Part shown: in pieces, positions 27,007-35,658 of the stretch
How the letters are laid out: every line of letters starts with the position of its first letter
Numbering within the stretch: position 1 is the first letter of the stretch
From: BOKV01 sp041397525
Lineage (GTDB): Bacteria; Pseudomonadota; Alphaproteobacteria; Rhizobiales; Rhizobiaceae
Length of the DNA: 64,000 nucleotides
Direction of reading: 5' to 3'
NCBI GenBank assembly: GCA_041397525.1
Contig: JAWKWL010000004.1
Location: forward strand, 310,001 to 374,000
Program-made: the position numbers and the translations under genes
Notes under the pieces: generated by a model
Told to the model about the DNA's origin: nothing
The model's input: the letters and a program-made list of their open reading frames with translations, nothing else
Database searches by the model: none

Positions 27007-27100
27007 ACGGGTCAGTTGGTGAAGAAGGCTTTATTAACCATGACCCGCTTTAATGGACGGCAATTATCAACTGAAATGCACATGATTGCCTGGAAACCTG

Positions 27101-28471
27101 ATGCGAGCTGCCCACGAACCATTGACCGAGAACGACGCGCGGCACAGTTCATCACTCAGAAGCGGGAACGGTTTCGGCAAACGCCGTGATCCGGCCACCA
27201 TCACCATCACGCGCAATGGCAGGTCACGCCACTACAATTTCAGCCCGATCCTGTTTTCGGTGGTATTTTCCATCGCTGCAATGTTCATGGTCGGATATCT
27301 TGGCGCTACGGCATATCTCGTCTTCCGCGATGACCTGATCGGTGCTTCACATGCCCGCAATGCCCGGCTGATGCACGAATACGAGGATCGCATTGCGGCG
27401 CTGCGTTCCAATCTGGACCGCGTTACCAGCCGGCAATTGCTGGACCAGCAAGTCATCGAAGCCAAGATCGCCGAACTCGTCCAACGCCAGGAAATGCTTG
27501 GCGGGCGCAGTGGCAAGATCGGCAGGCTGATGGAAGCGGCTGAAAAGCGCGGGCTCGAAAAATACATGCCCAAAGCCGAAAGCGCCCCCGCGCAGACCGG
27601 CAGGGATCCGGTGACGACCGGCGCATTGCAGAGCGATGCGAAGCCGGTTTTCGCGGATGCATCGGTGTTTTCACTGCGCGGTTCACAGACCCCTATCAAG
27701 GGTGAGACCGCATCCGCAGATACCTTCACACTGGCCACGAATGACAGCGCGACGGGCAGTGACGGATTGCCGGGTGTTTCGCCGGAAGCCGTTTTCTATG
27801 ATGTCAAGGATCGCATCCAGATTATCGAGGAAAGCCAGAAATCGGCGATCAGTGCGTTGCGGATAGCTGCGGTCAGGAAGGCATCAACCATTGCCTCAGT
27901 GATGGCGAAGCTGAAAGTCAAGCTTCCCAGTGATGTCCAGCAGCAGATCGGCGGCCCATTCATTCCGCTGGAACCGGGCACCTCATTCGACGATCATGTC
28001 GAGGCACTGGATGTTTCGCTGAAGGCACTCGATACTCTATCGGGGCGTCTCAACAGTGTTCCGGTGGGCAACCCTGCCCCCGGCAAGGAAGTTTCAAGCC
28101 CGTTCGGCTCGCGTGTCGATCCGTTCTTCGGGCGGGCGGCCATGCATTCCGGCACGGATTTTCGGGCTGCCACGGGCAGTCCGGCACGGGCCACGGCCGC
28201 TGGAACCGTGATTGATGCCGGGCGCAACGGCGGATATGGCAACATGGTGGAAATTGACCATGGCGGCGGATTGACCACACGCTATGCGCATCTGTCAGCC
28301 ATCAAGGTTGTCACAGGGCAGAAAGTCAAACGCGGTGAAATCGTCGGCCTCATCGGCAGTACCGGGCGCAGTACCGGCCCGCATCTGCATTATGAAGTGC
28401 GCAAGGGCGGCCAGGCAATAGACCCGGAGCTGTATCTGCGCGCCGGACGTGAGTTGAGTGCAGCGTTGTAA
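27101..28471 (+). CDS. M23 family metallopeptidase, membrane-anchored
   Basis: A 456-residue cell-wall endopeptidase. A cytoplasmic N-terminus is followed by one membrane helix (about residues 48-70), a coiled-coil region (about 85-150, ARNARLMHEYEDRIAALRS), a low-complexity linker and a C-terminal LytM/M23 domain. Zinc and catalytic residues are in MHSGTDF (HxxxD) and GPHLHYEV (HxH). Such proteins cut peptidoglycan cross-links during growth or division. The ATG at 27101 is favoured over a TTG at 27086. A TTAACCAT sequence (27034-27041) lies 60 bases upstream and resembles a CtrA half-site. The gene converges on prfB. Confidence 0.93.
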   Translation: MRAAHEPLTENDARHSSSLRSGNGFGKRRDPATITITRNGRSRHYNFSPILFSVVFSIAAMFMVGYLGATAYLVFRDDLIGASHARNARLMHEYEDRIAALRSNLDRVTSRQLLDQQVIEAKIAELVQRQEMLGGRSGKIGRLMEAAEKRGLEKYMPKAESAPAQTGRDPVTTGALQSDAKPVFADASVFSLRGSQTPIKGETASADTFTLATNDSATGSDGLPGVSPEAVFYDVKDRIQIIEESQKSAISALRIAAVRKASTIASVMAKLKVKLPSDVQQQIGGPFIPLEPGTSFDDHVEALDVSLKALDTLSGRLNSVPVGNPAPGKEVSSPFGSRVDPFFGRAAMHSGTDFRAATGSPARATAAGTVIDAGRNGGYGNMVEIDHGGGLTTRYAHLSAIKVVTGQKVKRGEIVGLIGSTGRSTGPHLHYEVRKGGQAIDPELYLRAGRELSAAL

Positions 28472-28481
28472 AGGTCTGCAA

Positions 28482-29606
28482 TCAGTCGATATCCGAGACC
28501 GAACCGCCTTCCGAGCCCTTTACCTGATGGGCAAGGGCTGCTTCCATGAATTCGTTGAGCCCACCTCCCAGAACCGTGTCAGGTGATGTGCTTTCAACGC
28601 CAGTGCGCAGGTCCTTGACCAACTGGTAAGGCTGGAGAACATAGGAGCGGATCTGGTGGCCCCAGCCGATTTCCGTCTTGGAATCGTGCTCTGCCTGGAT
28701 TGATTCCTGGCGGCGCTTCATTTCCATGTCATAAAGGCGCGCGCGCAGGGCCTTCATCGCATTGGCGCGGTTCTGGTGCTGGGATTTTTCCGACGATGTC
28801 ACCACAATACCCGTTGGCAAATGCGTGATGCGCACGGCGGAGTCGGTGGTGTTGACGTGCTGGCCACCTGCCCCTGACGAGCGGAAAGTGTCGATGCGGA
28901 TATCCTTGTCGGGAATGTCGATCTCGACATTGTCGTCGATCACCGGATATACCCAGACTGCGGAAAACGAGGTGTGTCGGCGCGCCTGGCCGTCAAATGG
29001 CGAGATGCGTACAAGGCGATGCGTGCCGGATTCGGTCTTCAGCCAGCCATAGGCATTTTCACCCTTGATGAGGATGGTTGCCGACTTGATGCCGGCTTCT
29101 TCACCCGTTGAACTCGTACTGGACCTCGACCTTGTAGCCGTTCTGCTCAGCCCGCGCATACATGCGCAGCGGCATTGATGCTTGTCTGGCTCTCGGTGCC
29201 GCCTGCCCCGGCATGTACTTCCAGGAATGCGTCATTGCCGTCGGCTTCACCTGACAGCAGCGCTTCCACCTGGCGGCGGCCGATTTCAGAATGCAACAAT
29301 TTGAGCGCGGCCTCGGCCTCGCCGACAATCGCTGCGTCATCCTCTTCCTCGCCCATCTCGATCAGGCCGACATGGTCAGCGAGTTCGTTCTCGATGGACT
29401 GGATGGCGGTGATGCTCTTTTCAAGCATCTGGCGTTCGCGCATCAGCTTCTGCGCTTCGTCCGGATTGTTCCAAAGGTTGGGATCTTCGGACTTCTCGTT
29501 GAGTTCCTTCAGTCTTTGACGGGCCTTGTCCCAGTCAAAGATGCCTCCTCAGCAGGCTTACGGCCTGCTTGATTTCGCTGATGATATTGTGGGTTTCCGC
29601 GCGCAT
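28482..29606 (-). pseudogene. prfB: Peptide chain release factor 2, with extra frame breaks
   Basis: RF2, which releases peptides at UGA and UAA. The 23-codon leader frame (MRAETHNIIS...LLRRHL) ends at an in-frame TGA at 29535-29537, and the body continues in the +1 frame (DWDKARQRLKEL), the classic self-regulating frameshift. The SPF (RISPFDGQARRH) and GGQ (SSGAGGQHVN) motifs are intact. Two further breaks are not expected. Around 29165-29195, TESQ should run into DWASMLLRMYARW, but the bases are altered and shorter. At 29101-29106 an extra G in AACGGGTGAAG creates a stop where NGEEAGIKSAT should continue. RF2 is essential, so sequencing error is likely, although the first lesion is more than a simple indel. 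Confidence 0.88.
29534..29549 (-). promoter_or_regulatory. Programmed +1 frameshift site of prfB
   Basis: AGGAGGCATCTTTGAC on the minus strand: an internal Shine-Dalgarno sequence exactly three bases before the slippery CTT-TGA-C. This is the same geometry as the E. coli site. Low RF2 stalls ribosomes at the TGA and favours the shift, so RF2 controls its own level. Confidence 0.93.
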
Positions 29607-30078
29607 TCGAGCTGCCCCTGCATTTCATTTCAACTGATTTTAAAACCGGCGGGCATTTCGCCCGGCGTTGATTCCGCGCGCAATCTATTCACGACACAGC
29701 GGCAAGTAAACCTTGCAGCACCGCTTTGGCTGATTATTGGCAAAAGCATCATGGAATGTGGCAAGATGGTGCTTCGATGTCGCCTCGCGCGCAACAATCT
29801 CAGCTTCCTGACGGCGACAACAGTTCCACGATATCGACGGGAAATCCCCGCAAGTTGTGAAAGCCACAAAGACCCGGCAGCGCATGGCCGTGCGAGCCTC
29901 CACACCGGGAAAATGAGGCCAGTTTGCAAATCCCAGTGCATGAGAAAATCCTGTCTGCCGGACATCCGCCTGAGGGAAGCGGGCACATTGACAAATTACG
30001 CGAACGCGGTCAAATTTCTCAACCTAAGGTTATTGCGCTGTGAAAGACAGTCGGCAGGACAAGGATTTGCAGGTAGCG
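29607..30078. other. Gene-poor stretch upstream of prfB
   Basis: A 472-base stretch between prfB and a small secreted protein gene, probably holding the promoters of both. Open frames here have no family signature or good start signals. In related genomes prfB usually follows the PBP1A gene closely, so this stretch and the next gene look like an insertion. Confidence 0.45.
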
Positions 30079-30444
30079 ATGAATGACAGCCGTATTATCA
30101 AACTCTTGCTGGCAGTGGTTGTTTTTGCGTTCATACATACAAATGAGGCAAACGCATCTGAGGAATTAACCCTGTCGCAATTCAAGCAGGAAGTTGCAGA
30201 TCTGCGAGCGGAAAACAAAAGGATTGAGAAACTTGGCTGTTTCCCGAAAAACGGAAAGACGTATTTTCAGATCGAGCGCACCGTGAAAATGTTTGGGCCG
30301 AAGAAAGATTGGCAATGGGCAGTGGGGGCCAGTCTGTCTAACAAGAATATTGAAATGACAAAGAAGGGCTATGTCAGAACTTCATTGAGCACGGTCATGG
30401 GTAAAGGTGTAAAGCTCCAATGTGCTGTTTGGCTACGAAAGTAG
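30079..30444 (+). CDS. Small secreted protein of unknown function
   Basis: A 121-residue protein starting MNDSRIIKLLLAVVVF with a signal peptide likely cleaved after ANA (about residue 26). The mature part begins with a heptad-rich stretch (LSQFKQEVADLRAENKRIEKL), then one Cys, a hydrophilic beta-like region and a second Cys near the end (LQCAVWL), so one disulfide is possible. I recognise no family. AGGT lies just before the ATG at 30079; an upstream ATG at 30040 would place a charged extension ahead of the signal peptide. It stands alone on the plus strand between two minus-strand housekeeping genes, in a lower-GC patch. Confidence 0.6.
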   Translation: MNDSRIIKLLLAVVVFAFIHTNEANASEELTLSQFKQEVADLRAENKRIEKLGCFPKNGKTYFQIERTVKMFGPKKDWQWAVGASLSNKNIEMTKKGYVRTSLSTVMGKGVKLQCAVWLRK

Positions 30445-30672
30445 TTTTTCAAGACGGGGTATTGCACGGAGACGGTATTCGCCTGACAGTTGCAGGATGA
30501 AGGTCGTATGATCAATCCGTCTGTTTCGGGGGCGTTTTTGCCTTATTGTTCCCTTGGGTCAGGTCCAAACCGGACTTGGGTTCGAGTTTGTCAAACTGCC
30601 CCAAGGATTTGGGCTGTCATAATAAACCAGGGTCAGGCAGGCCAATTCTGACAAAATATCTGTATTTGTCGA

Positions 30673-33138
30673 TCAATACAGGCCGCCAGTACCCGAAAGC
30701 ACCGCACGGTTGGCTTCCGGCGAAACCGTGAGGCGGTCACGGATCATGTCGTCGGCAAAACCAATGACGGAATAGACATCCGGTGGAGCGGTGCCGGGCT
30801 TGAAGGCCTCCATGATGACGCCGGGCTGACCAGCCTTGGCCTGCAAGCCGGTCTTGCGATCAATCGGGATCAGCTTGATGCCGCGAGGCACACGAAAATC
30901 GACCGGGTTCTTGCCCTTCAGTGCAGCACTCATGAATTCGAGAAATACCGGGGCAGCAAGACCGCCGCCGGTCGAACCATGACCCATCGGACGCGGATTA
31001 TCAAAACCGACATAAACGCCAGCCACAAGGTCAGGCGTATAGCCGATGAACCAGGCATCCTTTTCATCATTCGTGGTACCGGTCTTGCCGGCAACGGGAA
31101 CACCGAGCTTTTTAAGGACCACTGCCGTGCCGTTCTGAACGACACCTTCCAGCATTGAAGTTATCTGGTAGGCGGTCATTGGATCCAGCACCTGATCACG
31201 GTTGTCCTCGAGAACAGGTTCTGCCTGCCCTGACCATTCTGTCACGTTGCAGGCATCGCAGATGCGCTCGTCGTGGCGGAAGATCGACTTGCCATAGCGG
31301 TCCTGGATGCGGTCGACAAAGGACGGATTGATCTTCTTGCCGCCATTGGCAAGTACGGCATAGGCCGAAACCATGCGCAGCACCGTCGTTTCGCCTGAAC
31401 CCAGTGACATGGAAAGCAGAGGCGCCAGATTGTCGTAGATACCAAAACGTTTTGCATATTCCGCGACCAGCGGCATGCCCATATCCTTCGCAAGGCGTAC
31501 GGTCATGAGGTTGCGCGACTTTTCAATGCCCAGGCGAAGTGTGGATGGGCCGGCATAGCCGCCGCCATAGTTTTTCGGCTCCCATATGCCCTGGCTTCCA
31601 CCCTGGTCGATCTGGAAAGGCGCATCCAGTACCACCGATGACGGGGTGTAACCATTGTCGAGTGCTGCAGCATAGACGAACGGCTTGAAAGACGAACCCG
31701 GCTGGCGATAGGCCTGTGTTGCCCGGTTGAACTGGCTTTCGGAAAACGAGAAACCGCCTGACATCGCAAGCACACGGCCCGTATGCGGGTCCATGACGAT
31801 GATGGCGCCCTGCACTTCCGGTGGCTGGTGAAGGCGGTATTCACCCTTGCTGTCTTCGACTTCAGCGACATAAACCACATCGCCCACCGACAGGATGCCA
31901 TCAGCAGTCTTGGCGGATTTCGCCTTTTCATCCTTGATCCGGAGCTTGGAGGCCCATTTCATGTTGTCAAAACTGATATTGCCCTGTTCGCGGGCATCAG
32001 ACAATTTGCCATTGGCTTCCGTTTCGGGTTGCAACCCGATGACCGCCTCCTTGTCGCCGACCGCCAGAACCGCAGCCAGTTTCCATTCCGGCACATCTAC
32101 GAAGGTGCTGATTTCCGCCAGTTGTTTGCCCCAGTCGGAAGTGATGTCGATCTTCTTGACCGGTCCGCGCCAGCCCTGTTCCTCGTCATAGCCTTCGAGA
32201 CCGTCCTGGAGCGCCTTGCGCGCAAGCTTCTGGAGATCCGGGTCAAGCGTGGTTCTGATCGACAGTCCGCCTTCGTAAAGGGCATCCTCGCCATATCGGG
32301 CGATGATGTCGCGGCGGACTTCCTCCGAGAAATATTCGGAGGCAAAAACATAAGTGGCACGGCGGCGCGGATTGACCGTCAGCGGCTTGGCCTTGGAGGC
32401 CTCGCCTTCCTCGACGCTGGCATACCCGTTCTTGACCATCTGGTCGATCACCCAGTTACGCCGCTCGGTGGCCGCCTCGGTGTTGTTGTAGGGATGGTAA
32501 TTGTTGGGTGCTTTGGGAAGCGCCGCAAGATATGCCGCCTCCTCCAGCGTCAAATCGTTGACCGGCTTGTCGAAATAGGTCAGCGACGCGCCTGCCACGC
32601 CATATGAGCCGAGGCCCAGGAAAATCTCGTTGAGATAGAGTTCCAGTATCTTGTTCTTCGAATAGGCTTGCTCGATGCGCAGCGACAGCACTGCTTCCTT
32701 GATCTTGCGGTCGATCGAGCGCTCATTGGTCAACAGGAAGTTCTTGGCGACCTGCTGGGTGATGGTGGAAGCACCTACTTGCCGACGACCTGTGCCGAAA
32801 TTGCGGGCATTGGTGGCAATGGCGCGGCCCAGCGCCATGAAGTCGATGCCGGGATGGGTGAAGAAATTCTTGTCTTCCGCAGAAATGAAGGCGTTCTTGA
32901 CCATGTCAGGAATGGCCTGGATCGGCAGATACAAGCGGCGTTCGCGAGCATATTCTGCCATCAGGGAACCGTCGGTCGCGTAGACACGGGTGGTTACCGG
33001 CGGCTCATAAGCGTTGAGCCCCTGCTCGCTTGGCAGGTCCTTCGAAATGTCCTGGACATACCAGGCGACGCCACCAACGACGAGAATCGCAGCCAGCGTA
33101 CCCATACCGAAGAGGTAACCGATAAACCTGAAAAACAT
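30673..33138 (-). CDS. mrcA: Bifunctional penicillin-binding protein 1A
   Basis: An 821-residue class A PBP that polymerises and cross-links peptidoglycan. An N-terminal membrane anchor (about 5-27) is followed by the glycosyltransferase domain with the catalytic Glu in AEDKNFFTHPGIDFMA, GASTITQQVAKNFLL and LELYLNEIFLG. An OB-like domain follows (PBP1A type). The transpeptidase domain has GSSFKPF (SxxK), SRN and KTGTTNDEKDAWFIGYT. The C-terminus is short. It lies 420 bases downstream of the amidase gene on the same strand, an order conserved in rhizobia. Confidence 0.96.
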   Translation of the reverse strand: MFFRFIGYLFGMGTLAAILVVGGVAWYVQDISKDLPSEQGLNAYEPPVTTRVYATDGSLMAEYARERRLYLPIQAIPDMVKNAFISAEDKNFFTHPGIDFMALGRAIATNARNFGTGRRQVGASTITQQVAKNFLLTNERSIDRKIKEAVLSLRIEQAYSKNKILELYLNEIFLGLGSYGVAGASLTYFDKPVNDLTLEEAAYLAALPKAPNNYHPYNNTEAATERRNWVIDQMVKNGYASVEEGEASKAKPLTVNPRRRATYVFASEYFSEEVRRDIIARYGEDALYEGGLSIRTTLDPDLQKLARKALQDGLEGYDEEQGWRGPVKKIDITSDWGKQLAEISTFVDVPEWKLAAVLAVGDKEAVIGLQPETEANGKLSDAREQGNISFDNMKWASKLRIKDEKAKSAKTADGILSVGDVVYVAEVEDSKGEYRLHQPPEVQGAIIVMDPHTGRVLAMSGGFSFSESQFNRATQAYRQPGSSFKPFVYAAALDNGYTPSSVVLDAPFQIDQGGSQGIWEPKNYGGGYAGPSTLRLGIEKSRNLMTVRLAKDMGMPLVAEYAKRFGIYDNLAPLLSMSLGSGETTVLRMVSAYAVLANGGKKINPSFVDRIQDRYGKSIFRHDERICDACNVTEWSGQAEPVLEDNRDQVLDPMTAYQITSMLEGVVQNGTAVVLKKLGVPVAGKTGTTNDEKDAWFIGYTPDLVAGVYVGFDNPRPMGHGSTGGGLAAPVFLEFMSAALKGKNPVDFRVPRGIKLIPIDRKTGLQAKAGQPGVIMEAFKPGTAPPDVYSVIGFADDMIRDRLTVSPEANRAVLSGTGGLY

Positions 33139-33558
33139 ACGCCTCGTCTTCCTTCATCAAGCCAGACTGCATGCTGTCTGGCCGTATCCTTTCAAGCAGA
33201 CCCGTCTCACTGGATGCGCATCAATCTTCCAGGATGTCCCGATCGCTTCCGGCACCTGCCTGAGACCCCAAAGTGTTGCCCGGCGAATCCGCTTGTCTGA
33301 CTTTTACCACAACCATTGCATCAAGGCAGTGCCCAAGCCCTCGTTGGCGCAGTGCCGGTTGAGTGCGCAGTTTCAGCCTCAAAATGTTCCGTAACGGAAA
33401 GTCCGATTGTCAGCAACAGTCCGGGCAGCCATTTTCATGTATCACGCAATGAAGTGCGGTTACTGAAGGTCTTTTGACTGCCAATGCGGAGAAAATGTGT
33501 CACTTGCGCCGATATTGGCGAAACGAACCGGCGGTTTGACCGAAATCGCCTGAAGATT
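33139..33558. other. Intergenic region between PBP1A and amidase genes
   Basis: A 420-base stretch with no convincing gene. It should contain the mrcA promoter on the minus strand. No tRNA-like cloverleaf and no clear terminator hairpin with a T-run was found. Confidence 0.5.
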
Positions 33559-34857
33559 TCAACGCACTCGCGGCTCGAAAAACTTCAAAACGGATTCGGC
33601 AATCCGCGCAACGGCGGCCTTTTGCCATTCCTCCCCTGTCATCAGCTTTTCGTCATCAGGGTTGGAGAGATAGCCCAGTTCTATCAACACGCTGGGAATT
33701 TCCGGCGCCTTCAGCACTGCAAAGGCGGCTGACCGCTCCGGATTCTTGATCAGATTGACGTCCTTGTCGAGTTTGCCGACCAGGATCGAGGAGAAAAACC
33801 GCGAAAATCTCGTGGTTTCGCGCAAGGTGAGATCGGCAAGAATGTCAGGAACAGCGTCGTCACCAGTGGCGTCATCGAGACCAGCCAACAGGTCGGAGGC
33901 ATTTTCGGATTCGGCAATTTCATGCGCCAGATCATCAGAGGCCTTGCGCGAAAGTGTGTAGACAGTAGCGCCGCGCACCCAGTTCTGCCGCAGCGAGTCG
34001 GCATGGATCGAGATCACCAGGTCAGCCTGGTTGCGCTGGGAAAAGGCAACGCGCTCGCGCAGCGACAGGAACACGTCTTCCGAGCGGGTAAGCTTGGTGT
34101 CGAACGGCCCTTTCCTGCTGATTTCTTCGGCAAGCCTGCGGGCAATTTCCAGCGTCAGATCCTTTTCCTGGGTGCCGTGCACGCCCTTTGCGCCGCCGTC
34201 GATGCCACCGTGACCGGGATCTATGACGACCGTAATGCGGCCCTTTTCCTTCGGTGCCGGACGCACCCGGTCGCCCTTGGTCGCGACTTCACCGCTGGTT
34301 CCGACAAGGCGCTGCTGTTCGGCCACCGTCTTGGTGAATTGCTCCTGGCTCACCGGTTCGAGTTCGACCGTCAGACGATAGTGCTTGCCCTCCTCGATGG
34401 TTTCAACTGTCCGTGATGCCATGCGGGCGGGATGTCCCAATGAAATCACGACGCGGGAGCGCTCACGGGCAATCGCGCCATAGCGCAGGAAGGTCACGAG
34501 GCCAAGAGGTTCAATTGCCTTCGCGTCAGCCAGGCGAAACAGCATCGATGGCCCGTCGACGACAAAGCGCAAGGGACTGTCCATGAAGAAACTGTCGAAT
34601 TCAACACTGCGATCAAAGTCCATGGTAAAGCGAGTCGCGCGGTCATCCCCTTCGATGGACGCCGCAAATACGGTAACGGGGCTATTGTCGATTGCTGCCG
34701 GAGAACTTGCTTCCTGTGCATCGGCACGATCAGCCGATGAATTTGCCCAAGGTGCCATCATGATTGCGACCAGGCAAAAAACGAGCAATCGGGCTTTGAA
34801 TACCCGCCAAGCTGAAAACCCGTGCCAAATCGTCAACAAGACGCCCATGTGCTGCAT
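33559..34857 (-). CDS. amiC: N-acetylmuramoyl-L-alanine amidase with AMIN domain
   Basis: A 432-residue periplasmic amidase that splits the peptide from MurNAc, used in daughter-cell separation. A membrane/signal segment (about residues 20-38) precedes an AMIN localisation domain (TRFTMDFDRSVEF to YRLTVELEP) and an Amidase_3 domain with zinc ligands in VIDPGHGGIDGGAKG, the GTQEKDLTLEIARRL helix, SIHADS and the final VLIELGYLSNPDDEKLM Glu. A helical insert after SRKASDDLAHEIAESEN matches the autoinhibitory helix region of AmiB/AmiC-type enzymes that need an activator. The ATG at 34857 is chosen by GGAG five bases upstream; other ATGs at 34896, 34860 and 34848 are possible. Confidence 0.93.
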   Translation of the reverse strand: MQHMGVLLTIWHGFSAWRVFKARLLVFCLVAIMMAPWANSSADRADAQEASSPAAIDNSPVTVFAASIEGDDRATRFTMDFDRSVEFDSFFMDSPLRFVVDGPSMLFRLADAKAIEPLGLVTFLRYGAIARERSRVVISLGHPARMASRTVETIEEGKHYRLTVELEPVSQEQFTKTVAEQQRLVGTSGEVATKGDRVRPAPKEKGRITVVIDPGHGGIDGGAKGVHGTQEKDLTLEIARRLAEEISRKGPFDTKLTRSEDVFLSLRERVAFSQRNQADLVISIHADSLRQNWVRGATVYTLSRKASDDLAHEIAESENASDLLAGLDDATGDDAVPDILADLTLRETTRFSRFFSSILVGKLDKDVNLIKNPERSAAFAVLKAPEIPSVLIELGYLSNPDDEKLMTGEEWQKAAVARIAESVLKFFEPRVR

Positions 34858-35658
34858 CATTTCTCCAAATTGGCGGCCAAAACCGCAGACATGCATGCAG
34901 AAACACCCTTCAATGAGGCCCCTGACCGGCGTCGCCTGATGCCCATCAATCTGCCTCGCCTTTCATGCACCTACCTGATTTCGCTTGAGTTGGACAAGAG
35001 TTGGGCATAATAGAAAAAAGCTTGGTCAAGGAAATGAGGAGGCTTTGAACCCGGTGCAAGGCAGAGATGCGCCTTTGACGGGTCCAGATTGCAGTTAGGA
35101 AATATCGGAATTTTGATCGGAAGTCTGGTTGGCAGCGTGTCTGTACCCTACCGGTCAAGAATTTCAGCATTCAGCCCGCTGCACACGGCTTTCTCATCCA
35201 GCCAGCAAACCGAATTCGCGCAGGACAACGATCCGAATCGTTTCTGCTTCGATAAGGCGCCGAAGGGACCGAAATGATCGTCCCGGCGCAATTCACCGGT
35301 CCGGCTTCAGTCGGCCACATTTGTAAACTGAAACAGGATGGACGGAACCTTGTGAGTACGATCTGCCAGTTCCAAGCCAGCTCAGACCGACTGTGGGAAA
35401 CCGCTGTCCGGATACAGCGTGGCGCGGATTTTTCCGGCAGGCGCATTCCGCCATCCCGCTCGCCAAAACTGGCAAACGCCTTCCGGACATACAGCATTGC
35501 GGACAGCATCACGGAGCCGACACGGCGCGCGATCCCGTCCGGCGTGCATCCTTCGCGACTTGCAGCAGTCATCCCGATGACCGCGCCTGCAAGCCTGCCG
35601 GGGATCACCCGTTCATATTCTGGCTTGTCCGGTTCCGCGTTTGCGGAGACTGGAATCA
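34858..35658 (+). other. Long divergent region and probable rne leader
   Basis: An 801-base stretch between the amidase and rne, the longest gene-free stretch in the window. It must hold the two divergent promoters; a long 5' leader for rne is likely, since rne messages in other bacteria carry long leaders through which RNase E limits its own synthesis. Open frames in it (for example 35274-35738, which runs into rne) lack family signatures and good start signals. No specific leader structure could be assigned. Confidence 0.5.

Noticed and set aside
27034..27053. TTAACC ... TTTAA before the M23 gene as a full CtrA site
   Set aside because: The two TTAA cores are 12 bases apart instead of seven, so only a half-site can be claimed.
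33139..33558. Possible tRNA or small RNA between the amidase and PBP1A genes
   Set aside because: No cloverleaf with a TTCRA-type T-loop and no hairpin with a T-run was found by eye.
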